Part shown: one piece after another, positions 22,639-29,884 of the stretch | Position numbering within the stretch: position 1 is the stretch's first letter | Layout: every line of letters starts with the position of its first letter | DNA from: an uncultured Eubacteriales bacterium | GTDB taxonomy: Bacteria > Bacillota > Clostridia > Peptostreptococcales > Anaerovoracaceae | Assembly: GCA_905206455.1 (NCBI GenBank) | Contig: CAJLHL010000007.1 | Location: forward strand, 1-37,511 | Direction: 5' to 3' | Length of the DNA: 37,511 nt | Program-made: the position numbers and the translations under genes | Notes under the pieces: model-generated | Database searches by the model: none | What the model saw: the letters and a program-made list of their open reading frames with translations, nothing else | What the model was told of the DNA's origin: nothing

Positions 22639-24735
22639 CTACCTGACCCCGAACAGCAGATCCGCATATATCGGAAACGGCCAGTAACTCTTAGCTGTAA
22701 GAGTCTCCGCCTCATCGCAGGCGACTCTCAGCTCACTCATCCCGGTGAGAACGGTATCGCGTATGACCGCGGATTCCACCGCCACATCCTCGGTTCCGTG
22801 AAGCGCCATGAGAGCCTCTTCCAATTTTTCCGCCTGTACCGAAATACGATCCGTCAGAGCGGAGAGCTTCTTCACCAGCCCGATTTCATAAGCGCAGCTG
22901 ATATCCGGAACGAGACTTTTCTTTGCAGTCGCAGCTCTCGCCACATCTGCGGCATAGGCCTCGACCGCAGGAGCAATCTGTGTCTTGGCCATGTCCGCCA
23001 TCGTATTCGCCTCAATTCTCACCGTCTTACAGTAATTATCCAGTGTGATCTCGTAGCGGGATCGGATCTCCGCCTCGGAAAATACACCGTGAAGCGTCAG
23101 CATATCGACATTCTTCTTATCAAGGATATGAGGCACTGCATCCGGTGTAGTACGCAAGTTTAAAAGTCCGCGTTTTTCAACCGCTTCCTTGATCCAGCTT
23201 TCGTCATATCCATTGCCGTTAAAAATGATACGTTTGTGATCCCGGATCGTTTTTTGAATCATCTCATGAAGCGCACTTTCAAAATCCTCCGCCTGTTCCA
23301 AACGGTCAGCATAAATTCTGAGACTTTCAGCTACAGCGCTGTTCAGCATGATATTGGCGCAGGCGATACTGTTGGAGGATCCCAGCATGCGGAACTCGAA
23401 CTTATTGCCGGTAAAAGCGAAAGGCGAAGTTCTGTTGCGGTCGGTAGTATCGCGGTTGAATTTCGGGAGCACATCGACGCCGAGCTTCATCTGCGTCTTC
23501 TCCGTTTCCCGGTATGGGGCGTCGTTTTCAATCGCCTCGAGTACCGCATTCAATTCGTCTCCGAGAAAGACGGAAACCACAGCGGGAGGCGCTTCATTCG
23601 CTCCCAGCCGGTGATCGTTTCCCGCGGTGGCTACAGAAATGCGCAGCAGATCCTGATAATCGTCCACCGCCTTGATTACCGCGCACAAAAACAGGAGGAA
23701 CTGGGCGTTTTCATAAGGAGTCTCTCCGGGAGAAAGCAGATTCTGACCCGTATCGGAAGCGATGGACCAGTTATTGTGTTTGCCGCTGCCGTTCACTCCC
23801 GCGAAAGGTTTTTCATGGAGCAGACACACGAGGCCGTGTTTGGCCGCCACCTTCTGCATAATTTCCATCGTCAGCTGATTATGATCTGTCGCGATATTTG
23901 TCGTGGTATAGACAGGCGCCAGCTCATGCTGGGCGGGAGCGACTTCGTTGTGTTCTGTCTTTGCCAGAATCCCCAGTTTCCACAGCTCGTCATCCAGCTC
24001 TTTCATAAATGCCGCCACCCGCGGCTTAATCACGCCGAAATAGTGATCATCCATCTCCTGCCCTTTGGGCGGCTTCGCACCGAACAGCGTGCGGCCGGTA
24101 AATCGCAGATCGGGGCGCTGATCGTACATTTCCTTCGTTATGAGGAAATATTCCTGTTCCGGACCTACGGAAGAACGGACACATTTTGCGGTATCATTGC
24201 CGAACAGGCGGAGAATGCGCAGCGCCTGTCTGTTGAGCGCCTCCATCGAACGAAGCAGAGGCGTCTTTTTATCCAGCGCATGCCCGCCGTAAGAACAGAA
24301 TGCCGTAGGAATACAGAGAGTTTTTCCCTTGATAAAGGCATAGGAAGTCGGATCCCACGCAGTATAGCCCCTCGCTTCAAAAGTCGCACGCAGACCGCCG
24401 CTGGGAAAGGAAGATGCGTCCGGTTCCCCTTTGATGAGTTCTTTTCCTGAGAATTCCATAATCACTCCGCCGTCCGGAGACGGTGAAATAAAGCTGTCGT
24501 GCTTTTCCGCCGTAATTCCGGTAAGAGGCTGAAACCAATGTGTGAAATGTGTCGCTCCTCTGGCGACCGCCCAGTCCTTCATCGCAGCCGCCACCGCATT
24601 GGCAACGCCGATATCCAGCTCTGTGCCCTCGTCGATCGTCGTCTTCAGAGAATCATAGACCTCTTTGGATAGAGTTGCTTTCATCACTCTGTCGTCAAAA
24701 ACCAGACTGCCGAAATATTCTGATACAGTTCCCAT
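22639..24735 (-). CDS. glnN: Glutamine synthetase type III
   Basis: 698 aa from the ATG at 24735 (AAGGAG upstream), the usual size of the GSIII family; the frame is open 72 codons further upstream, but this runs through the leader terminator and has no ribosome site. Makes glutamine from glutamate, ammonia and ATP. Key segments include SVGPEQEYFLITKEMYDQRP, KTEHNEVAPAQHELAPVYTT, HEKPFAGVNGSGKHNNWSIA and FTGNKFEFRMLGSSNSIACA. The second glutamine synthetase in the window is type I (28644-29867). Expression appears governed by two tandem terminator/antiterminator elements in its leader. Confidence 0.96.
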   Translation of the reverse strand: MGTVSEYFGSLVFDDRVMKATLSKEVYDSLKTTIDEGTELDIGVANAVAAAMKDWAVARGATHFTHWFQPLTGITAEKHDSFISPSPDGGVIMEFSGKELIKGEPDASSFPSGGLRATFEARGYTAWDPTSYAFIKGKTLCIPTAFCSYGGHALDKKTPLLRSMEALNRQALRILRLFGNDTAKCVRSSVGPEQEYFLITKEMYDQRPDLRFTGRTLFGAKPPKGQEMDDHYFGVIKPRVAAFMKELDDELWKLGILAKTEHNEVAPAQHELAPVYTTTNIATDHNQLTMEIMQKVAAKHGLVCLLHEKPFAGVNGSGKHNNWSIASDTGQNLLSPGETPYENAQFLLFLCAVIKAVDDYQDLLRISVATAGNDHRLGANEAPPAVVSVFLGDELNAVLEAIENDAPYRETEKTQMKLGVDVLPKFNRDTTDRNRTSPFAFTGNKFEFRMLGSSNSIACANIMLNSAVAESLRIYADRLEQAEDFESALHEMIQKTIRDHKRIIFNGNGYDESWIKEAVEKRGLLNLRTTPDAVPHILDKKNVDMLTLHGVFSEAEIRSRYEITLDNYCKTVRIEANTMADMAKTQIAPAVEAYAADVARAATAKKSLVPDISCAYEIGLVKKLSALTDRISVQAEKLEEALMALHGTEDVAVESAVIRDTVLTGMSELRVACDEAETLTAKSYWPFPIYADLLFGVR

Positions 24736-24767
24736 AATTTTTTCTCCTTTTTCTCTGATAAAAAAGA

Positions 24768-24818
24768 CAAAGGCGTCTTTCATGTATATCAACAACATGA
24801 AAGACGCCTTTGCCTTTC
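24768..24818 (-). promoter_or_regulatory. Leader element T2 of glnN: ANTAR-type hairpin overlapping a terminator
   Basis: Minus strand: an early hairpin GAAAGGC-AAAGGC-GUCUUUC (24818-24799; 7 bp, hexaloop with A1 and G4) shares its 3' arm with the 5' arm of an 18-bp perfect terminator stem (24812-24795 with 24785-24768) followed by GUCUUUUUUAUC. The two folds exclude each other, so stabilising the small hairpin would prevent termination. The loop matches the ANTAR target signature. It lies 33 nt before the glnN start. Confidence 0.8.
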
Positions 24819-24955
24819 TTCGCTTTACCAATCCTTTTTCTTTTTTCACCGGGACGGCAGCGTTTCTCAACGCACCTGCTTCGGAGACCTCGCCGGATTT
24901 TACGACTCGCGTGCGGATCCGCCGCCTTCGGAATTCATTTCCAAAAAGCAAAAAA

Positions 24956-24994
24956 CGTCTTTGAGCTCACCACTCAAAGACGCCGTTGCCTTCG
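24956..24994 (-). promoter_or_regulatory. Leader element T1 of glnN: ANTAR-type hairpin overlapping a terminator
   Basis: Minus strand: CGAAGGC-AACGGC-GUCUUUG (24994-24975, hexaloop A1/G4) shares its 3' arm with a 10-bp terminator stem CGUCUUUGAG/CUCAAAGACG (24982-24973 with 24965-24956) followed by UUUUUUGCUUUUU. The small hairpin begins within a few nt of the predicted transcription start, as in the glutamate synthase leader. It is the first of two such elements on the same leader. Confidence 0.78.
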
Positions 24995-25002
24995 CTTCTT
25001 GT

Positions 25003-25032
25003 ATTAAACACCTGTCAGGCGGATTTTGTCAA
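25003..25032 (-). promoter_or_regulatory. Promoter of the glnN transcript
   Basis: Minus strand TTGACA (25032-25027), 18-nt spacer, TTTAAT (25008-25003). The predicted start is near 24996, 2-3 nt before leader element T1, leaving a leader of about 260 nt. A weaker -10, TAATAC, with 20-nt spacing is an alternative. Confidence 0.65.
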
Positions 25033-25091
25033 CCCCCTTTTTCATTTTTTCTTTCCCATTCTGCCGGTCTTCAAATTCCAGTGTTTTATTC

Positions 25092-25120
25092 TTGACAAAA
25101 CGCAGACCTCGGTGTATATT
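25092..25120 (+). promoter_or_regulatory. Promoter of the glutamate synthase operon
   Basis: TTGACA (25092-25097), 17-nt spacer, TATATT (25115-25120). The start near 25127 coincides with the first base of the T3 hairpin. Divergent from the glnN promoter about 60 bp away. Confidence 0.8.
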
Positions 25121-25126
25121 ACTGAC

Positions 25127-25184
25127 AAATGAGCAAAGGCGTTCATTTCAGTACAGTCCGTTCTGTACCGAAATGAGCGTCTTT
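25127..25184 (+). promoter_or_regulatory. Leader element T3 of the glutamate synthase operon: ANTAR-type hairpin overlapping a terminator
   Basis: Hairpin AAAUGAGC-AAAGGC-GUUCAUUU (25127-25148; 8 bp, hexaloop A1/G4) is exclusive with a terminator whose 5' arm (25135-25156) takes the loop and 3' arm, pairing with 25163-25184, then UCUUUUCUUUUUU. A second hairpin GUACAG-UCCGUU-CUGUAC (25151-25168) can coexist with the first, giving a two-hairpin layout like known ANTAR targets; its loop has G4 but U1. The terminator would stop nearly all transcripts about 65 nt after initiation unless the first hairpin is held. Confidence 0.82.
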
Positions 25185-25220
25185 TCTTTTTTCGATCTCT
25201 CTGAAAGGAAAGGAAACAAT

Positions 25221-26315
25221 ATGAAAATAGAAGGTCAGGTACGAATCCCCTCCGGCTGCGCTATCGCCGCCGTTATCTCCAGAGAAGGAAATAAAATGTC
25301 CGGCGAGAAAATCACCGATGCGATGAGACCGATGCACGACCGTTCCAACGGACTGGGCGGAGGATTCGCAGGATACGGAATCTATCCCCAATATAAAGAT
25401 TTCTATGCGCTGCACATGTTTTTCGATGAACGGACTACGCGAAAAAACTGCGAAGCATTTTTAAAGGAACACTTCGAAATCGTCCAGTCGGAAATTATTC
25501 CAACCCGCAAAATTCCGGCGATCACCGACGAACCGATTATCTGGAGATATTTTGTCGCTCCGTTAAAATCCGTTCTCATCTCAGCACAGCTGGATGAAAA
25601 AGAATTTGTAGCCCGTACCGTCATGAAAATCAACGCTGAAATGAAGGGAGCCTACGTATTTTCCAGCGGCAAAAATATGGGGACGTTTAAAGCGGTAGGA
25701 TTTCCTGAAGACGTAGGCGTTTTTTACAGACTGGAAGAATACGAGGCCTATTCCTGGACGGCACACGGCCGTTACCCTACGAATACGCCCGGCTGGTGGG
25801 GAGGCGCGCATCCGTTTACGCTGCTCGATTATTCCGTCGTTCATAACGGTGAAATTTCATCCTACGACGCCAACCGCCGCTTCATCGAAATGTTCGGATA
25901 TAAATGCACGCTGCAGACCGACACCGAAGTCATCACCTATATTATGGATTACCTCATCCGCGTACAGGGACTGACTCTCGGAGAAGCCGCCAGCGTGACA
26001 GCCGCACCGTTTTGGAGCACGATTGAAGAGAAAACCGATCTCGAAGACAAAGAGAAACATATCTACCTGCGCACTCTTTTCCCGAGCCTTCTGATCACCG
26101 GTCCGTTTTCTATCGTCCTCGGCTACAGCGGCGGCCTGATGGCCCTGAACGACCGTCTGAAGCTTCGTTCCATGGTGGTCGGCGAAAAAGACGATAAAGT
26201 ATTTATCGCCAGCGAAGAAGCGGCGATCCGCGCGATGGAACCGGACGCGGAAAATATCTGGGCGCCCGCAGGCGGCGAACCTGTTATCATTCAAGTAAAG
26301 GACGGTGCGTACTGA
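25221..26315 (+). CDS. Glutamate synthase, glutamine amidotransferase (class II) subunit
   Basis: 364 aa from the ATG at 25221 (GGAAAGGAAAC before it); a longer open frame begins in the promoter region and is not real. It hydrolyses glutamine and passes ammonia to the synthase subunit. Class II GATase signs: SGCAIAAVIS with candidate nucleophile C13, the RYPTNTPGWWGGAHPF loop, HNGEISS and TDTEVITY. Cys is not at residue 2, so a 12-residue propeptide must be removed, as in GltB. The stop overlaps the next start (TGATG). It is the domain-1 homologue of the split archaeal-type enzyme. Confidence 0.85.
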   Translation: MKIEGQVRIPSGCAIAAVISREGNKMSGEKITDAMRPMHDRSNGLGGGFAGYGIYPQYKDFYALHMFFDERTTRKNCEAFLKEHFEIVQSEIIPTRKIPAITDEPIIWRYFVAPLKSVLISAQLDEKEFVARTVMKINAEMKGAYVFSSGKNMGTFKAVGFPEDVGVFYRLEEYEAYSWTAHGRYPTNTPGWWGGAHPFTLLDYSVVHNGEISSYDANRRFIEMFGYKCTLQTDTEVITYIMDYLIRVQGLTLGEAASVTAAPFWSTIEEKTDLEDKEKHIYLRTLFPSLLITGPFSIVLGYSGGLMALNDRLKLRSMVVGEKDDKVFIASEEAAIRAMEPDAENIWAPAGGEPVIIQVKDGAY

Positions 26316-27823
26316 TGAGTATAGAATTTATATATCCCGAATTTGAAGTGATTCGCAGCGACAGCCGCTGTATCGGCTGCAGAGTCTGTGAACAGCAATG
26401 CGCCAACGGTGTGCATCGCTACGATGCAAAAAAAAATATTTTAACAGAAGATGAAACAAAGTGTGTAAACTGCCAGCGCTGCGTATCTTTCTGCCCGACC
26501 AGAGCGCTGAAGATCGTAAAAAGTGACTGCACGCTGCGGGCAAACGCGAACTGGCAGAACGACACGATAAAGGAAATCTACAAGCAGGCAGGCAGCGGCG
26601 GCGTGCTTCTGTCCTCCATGGGCAATCCGAAGCCGATGCCGGTATACTGGGACAAAATTCTGATCAACGCCTCTCAGGTGACAAATCCGCCCATCGATCC
26701 TCTCCGCGAGCCCATGGAAACCCGGGTATTTCTCGGAAAAAAGCCGGAGAAAATTCAGCGCGATGAAAATGGCAGATTAAAATGCTGCCTGCCGCCTCAG
26801 ATCGAATTATCCATGCCCGTCATGTTCTCCGCCATGAGTTACGGATCTATCAGCTACAACGCCCACGCCTCTCTGGCACGCGCCGCATCGGAACTCGGCA
26901 TTCTGTATAATACCGGTGAAGGAGGTCTGCACGAAGACTTCTACTGCTATGGCGAAGACACGATCGTTCAAGTGGCTTCCGGACGATTCGGGGTTTATGA
27001 GGATTATCTCAACGCCGGCGCGGCGATTGAGATCAAAATGGGTCAGGGAGCAAAACCCGGCATCGGCGGCCATCTTCCCGGTGCGAAGATCATCGGAGAC
27101 GTGTCCCGCACCAGAATGATTCCGGAAGGCTCCGATGCAATTTCACCGGCGCCGCATCACGATATCTATTCCATCGAAGACCTAAGGCAGCTGGTATTTT
27201 CCCTGAAGGAAGCTACAGAGTACAAAAAACCGGTCATCGTAAAAGTCGCAACCGTTCACAATATCGCGGCGATCGCCAGCGGCATCGCCAGAAGCGGCGC
27301 CGACATCATCGCCGTCGACGGTTTCCGCGGCGGCACAGGCGCAGCGCCGACCCGGATACGCGATAATGTCGGCATCCCTGTGGAACTCGCCCTCGCCGCA
27401 GTAGATCAGCGGCTTCGGGATGAAGGTATCCGAAACAATATCTCTCTTGTCGCCGGAGGCTCGATTCGCTCCGCGGCGGACGTGGTCAAAGCGGTCGCTC
27501 TGGGTGCGGATGCCTGTTACATCGCCACCGCCGCGCTCTTAGCTCTCGGCTGCCATCTCTGCCGAACCTGCCAGAGCGGAAAATGCAACTGGGGCATAGC
27601 AACACAGCAGCCGGAACTGGTAAGACGCCTCGATCCCGATACAGGAAGCCGTCGCCTGATCCATCTGATGAATGCGTGGCGGTACGAAATCAAGGAACTG
27701 ATGGGAGGCATGGGAATCAACTCTATCGAAGCGCTGCGCGGCAACCGTCTGATGCTCCGGGGCATCGGACTGACCGACAAAGAACTGGAAATCCTCGGAA
27801 TTTTTCATGCGGGAGAACGATAA
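26315..27823 (+). CDS. Glutamate synthase FMN/Fe-S subunit with N-terminal ferredoxin domain
   Basis: 502 aa. Residues 15-65 hold two [4Fe-4S] motifs (C19/C22/C25/C29 in CIGCRVCEQQC and C50/C53/C56/C60 in CVNCQRCVSFC). Residues 100-480 are the glutamate synthase FMN-binding barrel (VMFSAMSYGSISYNAHASLA, KMGQGAKPGIGGHLPGAKI, GFRGGTGAAPTRIRDN), with the additional Cys cluster near 413-425 (CHLCRTCQSGKCNWG) for the [3Fe-4S] centre. It makes glutamate from 2-oxoglutarate and channelled ammonia. No GltD partner is in the window; the built-in ferredoxin domain suggests ferredoxin or another electron donor. Confidence 0.93.
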   Translation: MSIEFIYPEFEVIRSDSRCIGCRVCEQQCANGVHRYDAKKNILTEDETKCVNCQRCVSFCPTRALKIVKSDCTLRANANWQNDTIKEIYKQAGSGGVLLSSMGNPKPMPVYWDKILINASQVTNPPIDPLREPMETRVFLGKKPEKIQRDENGRLKCCLPPQIELSMPVMFSAMSYGSISYNAHASLARAASELGILYNTGEGGLHEDFYCYGEDTIVQVASGRFGVYEDYLNAGAAIEIKMGQGAKPGIGGHLPGAKIIGDVSRTRMIPEGSDAISPAPHHDIYSIEDLRQLVFSLKEATEYKKPVIVKVATVHNIAAIASGIARSGADIIAVDGFRGGTGAAPTRIRDNVGIPVELALAAVDQRLRDEGIRNNISLVAGGSIRSAADVVKAVALGADACYIATAALLALGCHLCRTCQSGKCNWGIATQQPELVRRLDPDTGSRRLIHLMNAWRYEIKELMGGMGINSIEALRGNRLMLRGIGLTDKELEILGIFHAGER

Positions 27824-27902
27824 TACGAAGCGATATTTGCAGATAATCGATATCTTTTTCCCCAAATTGCACGGAAATACTTTGGAGGTGTGATATAGTA
27901 TT

Positions 27903-28622
27903 ATGAAAATAGATGCTGCTAACCTTAGTCATAAGGAATTAAACGATGCGCTCCGCAAAGACGAACGGCGCTTTACACTGACCGGATGCTGCGGCCAGCG
28001 TTTTATCGCTGCGGGAATGTCAGACAAAGATATCGCCATCGAAGGGATCGCCGGAAATGCTCTCGGCGCATACCTGAACGGCGCATGTCTCACAGTCAAC
28101 GCCAATGCGCAGGATGCCGTCGGCGATACGATGAATGAAGGAAAAATCATCGTGAAGGGGAGCATCGGCGACGCCGCAGGTTATGCTATGCGCGGAGGAA
28201 AGATCTTTGTCAGAGGCAATGCGGGATACCGCGCCGGCATCCATATGAAAGAATATAAAGGGAAAATCCCCGTGATGATTATCGGCGGGACTGCAGGAAG
28301 TTTTCTCGGCGAATACCAGGCCGGCGGCCTTATCGTCGTCCTCGGTCTCGAAGCGAAAGACGACAGAATCGTCGGATTTTTTCCCTGCACCGGGATGCAC
28401 GGGGGCAAAATGTTCCTGCGCTCCGACTGCAGAGATATAAAATTCCCGGATCAGGTTACGGCCCGGCCGGCCGGCTCGAAAGATCTGGAAGAATTGAAGC
28501 CTTATGTGTCCGAATTCTGCGATCTGTTCGGATACGATGTGAACGAGATATTATCCGCCCCATTTACGGTGGTGACGCCCGACAGCAAAAACCCGTATAC
28601 ACAGATGTATGTGGCAAATTAA
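27903..28622 (+). CDS. Glutamate synthase GXGXG-domain subunit
   Basis: 239 aa. The central part is the beta-helical GXGXG domain (IEGIAGNALGAYLNGACLTV, VKGSIGDAAGYAMRGGKIFV, RGNAGYRAGIHMKEYKGKIP, VMIIGGTAGSFLGEYQAGGL), homologous to the C-terminal domain of GltB and to FwdC. It completes the three-gene glutamate synthase. GGAGG is present but about 14 nt from the ATG, farther than usual; an in-frame TGA upstream rules out an earlier start except ATT. The gap to the previous gene is 79 nt with no clear terminator. Confidence 0.92.
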   Translation: MKIDAANLSHKELNDALRKDERRFTLTGCCGQRFIAAGMSDKDIAIEGIAGNALGAYLNGACLTVNANAQDAVGDTMNEGKIIVKGSIGDAAGYAMRGGKIFVRGNAGYRAGIHMKEYKGKIPVMIIGGTAGSFLGEYQAGGLIVVLGLEAKDDRIVGFFPCTGMHGGKMFLRSDCRDIKFPDQVTARPAGSKDLEELKPYVSEFCDLFGYDVNEILSAPFTVVTPDSKNPYTQMYVAN

Positions 28623-28643
28623 AAAGAAAGTAGGTAGGATAGA

Positions 28644-29867
28644 ATGAAGTATTCAAGAGAAGAAGTCATGCAGTATATCTGCGAAGAAGATGTAAAATTT
28701 ATCCGTCTTGCCTTCTGCGACGTATTCGGCAGGCAGAAGAATATTTCCATCATGTCGGAAGAACTTTCCCGCGCTTTTGAATACGGCATCGCGATTGACG
28801 CCTCGTCGATCGCGGGCTTCGGCGATGAGACTCATTCCGATCTCCTGCTTCACCCGGAAGCGGAAACGCTGATGCCCCTTCCGTGGAGACCCGAACACGG
28901 CCGCGTGGTACGGATGCTCTGCAACATCTCCTATCCGGACGGAAGTCCCTTCGAATGCGACACGCGCAGCCTGCTGAAAAAAGCCGTTCAGGATGCCGGG
29001 CAATCCGGCTATCGGTTCGCTTTCAGCGCCGAGCAGGAATTTTATCTGTTTAAACTCAATGAAGCAGGAAATCCGACCAAGATACCGTATGACGAAGCGG
29101 GCTATATGGACATCGCACCCGAAGACAAAGGAGAAAATATCCGCCGTGAGATCTGTCTCACTCTGGAACAGATGGGAATTCGTCCGGAAAGCTCTCACCA
29201 CGAAGAAGGACCGGGGCAGAACGAGATCGACATCCGCTATTCCGACCCTCTAACCGCAGCCGATAACGCCATGACTTTCCAGACTGTCGTAAAAACGGTT
29301 TCCCGCCAGAACGGCCTCTACGCTGATTTCAGTGCAAAACCCCTCAAGAATGAACCGGGAAACGGTTTTCATATAAATATTTCCGTCAAATCCGACGAAA
29401 GTTCTGATCCATTTCACCGCATGATCGCCGGAATCCTGCAAAAAACATGTGAAATGACGGCATTTCTAAACCCTTCGGAAAACTCCTATGCGCGATTCGG
29501 CAGCTACAAAGCGCCGATCTATGTTTCCTGGTCCAGGGAAAATCGTTCTCAGCTGGTGCGCATCCCTGCAGCCGAAGGAGAATACCGCCGCGCCGAGCTC
29601 CGTTCTCCCGATCCGGAGGCAAATCCGTATCTCGCCTTCGCGCTTATGATCTATGCGGGGCTTTACGGTCTCGAAAATCGTTTGGATTTACCCGAACCGG
29701 CCGATATCAACCTGTATACGGCGGATGAAAAGATGCTGACGAACTTCTGCAGACTTCCGAAAGATCTGGCCGCCGCCCGCGCGGCGGCGTTTTCCAGCGA
29801 TTTTATCCGGAAACACATCCCTGCCGCGGTCTTAGAAGTCTACTGTGGTAAAAAATCCGATCGATGA
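28644..29867 (+). CDS. glnA: Glutamine synthetase type I (short form)
   Basis: 407 aa, shorter than the usual 440-470 of GlnA. Metal and substrate motifs are present: E130/E132 (FSAEQEFYLF), HHEEGPGQNEID (185-196), H243 in GNGFHINIS, RSQLVRIP and RRAELRSPDPEANPYLAFAL. The Tyr adenylylation region of proteobacterial enzymes is not evident. It lies 21 nt after the GXGXG subunit, so ammonia assimilation (GS and GOGAT) is encoded on one transcript. The window also has glnN, so two glutamine synthetases may serve different nitrogen conditions. Confidence 0.93.
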   Translation: MKYSREEVMQYICEEDVKFIRLAFCDVFGRQKNISIMSEELSRAFEYGIAIDASSIAGFGDETHSDLLLHPEAETLMPLPWRPEHGRVVRMLCNISYPDGSPFECDTRSLLKKAVQDAGQSGYRFAFSAEQEFYLFKLNEAGNPTKIPYDEAGYMDIAPEDKGENIRREICLTLEQMGIRPESSHHEEGPGQNEIDIRYSDPLTAADNAMTFQTVVKTVSRQNGLYADFSAKPLKNEPGNGFHINISVKSDESSDPFHRMIAGILQKTCEMTAFLNPSENSYARFGSYKAPIYVSWSRENRSQLVRIPAAEGEYRRAELRSPDPEANPYLAFALMIYAGLYGLENRLDLPEPADINLYTADEKMLTNFCRLPKDLAAARAAAFSSDFIRKHIPAAVLEVYCGKKSDR

Positions 29868-29884
29868 AAAAAGGAGGGGAGATC

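Noticed and set aside
24736..24951. 72-codon in-frame N-terminal extension of glnN
   Set aside because: It would translate through the T2 terminator hairpin, has no ribosome site, and the internal ATG at 24735 has AAGGAG and gives the normal family length.
25129..25176. Leader peptide MSKGVHFSTVRSVPK in the glutamate synthase leader
   Set aside because: The ATG lies 2-3 nt after the predicted transcription start, with no room for a ribosome site, and the codons show no enrichment for a regulatory amino acid such as Gln or Glu. The hairpin explanation accounts for the same bases.
27824..27902. Possible leader hairpin or terminator between the synthase and GXGXG genes
   Set aside because: Only a 5-bp GATAT/ATATC pairing with a large loop; no AAAGGC-type hexaloop, so no fourth ANTAR element.
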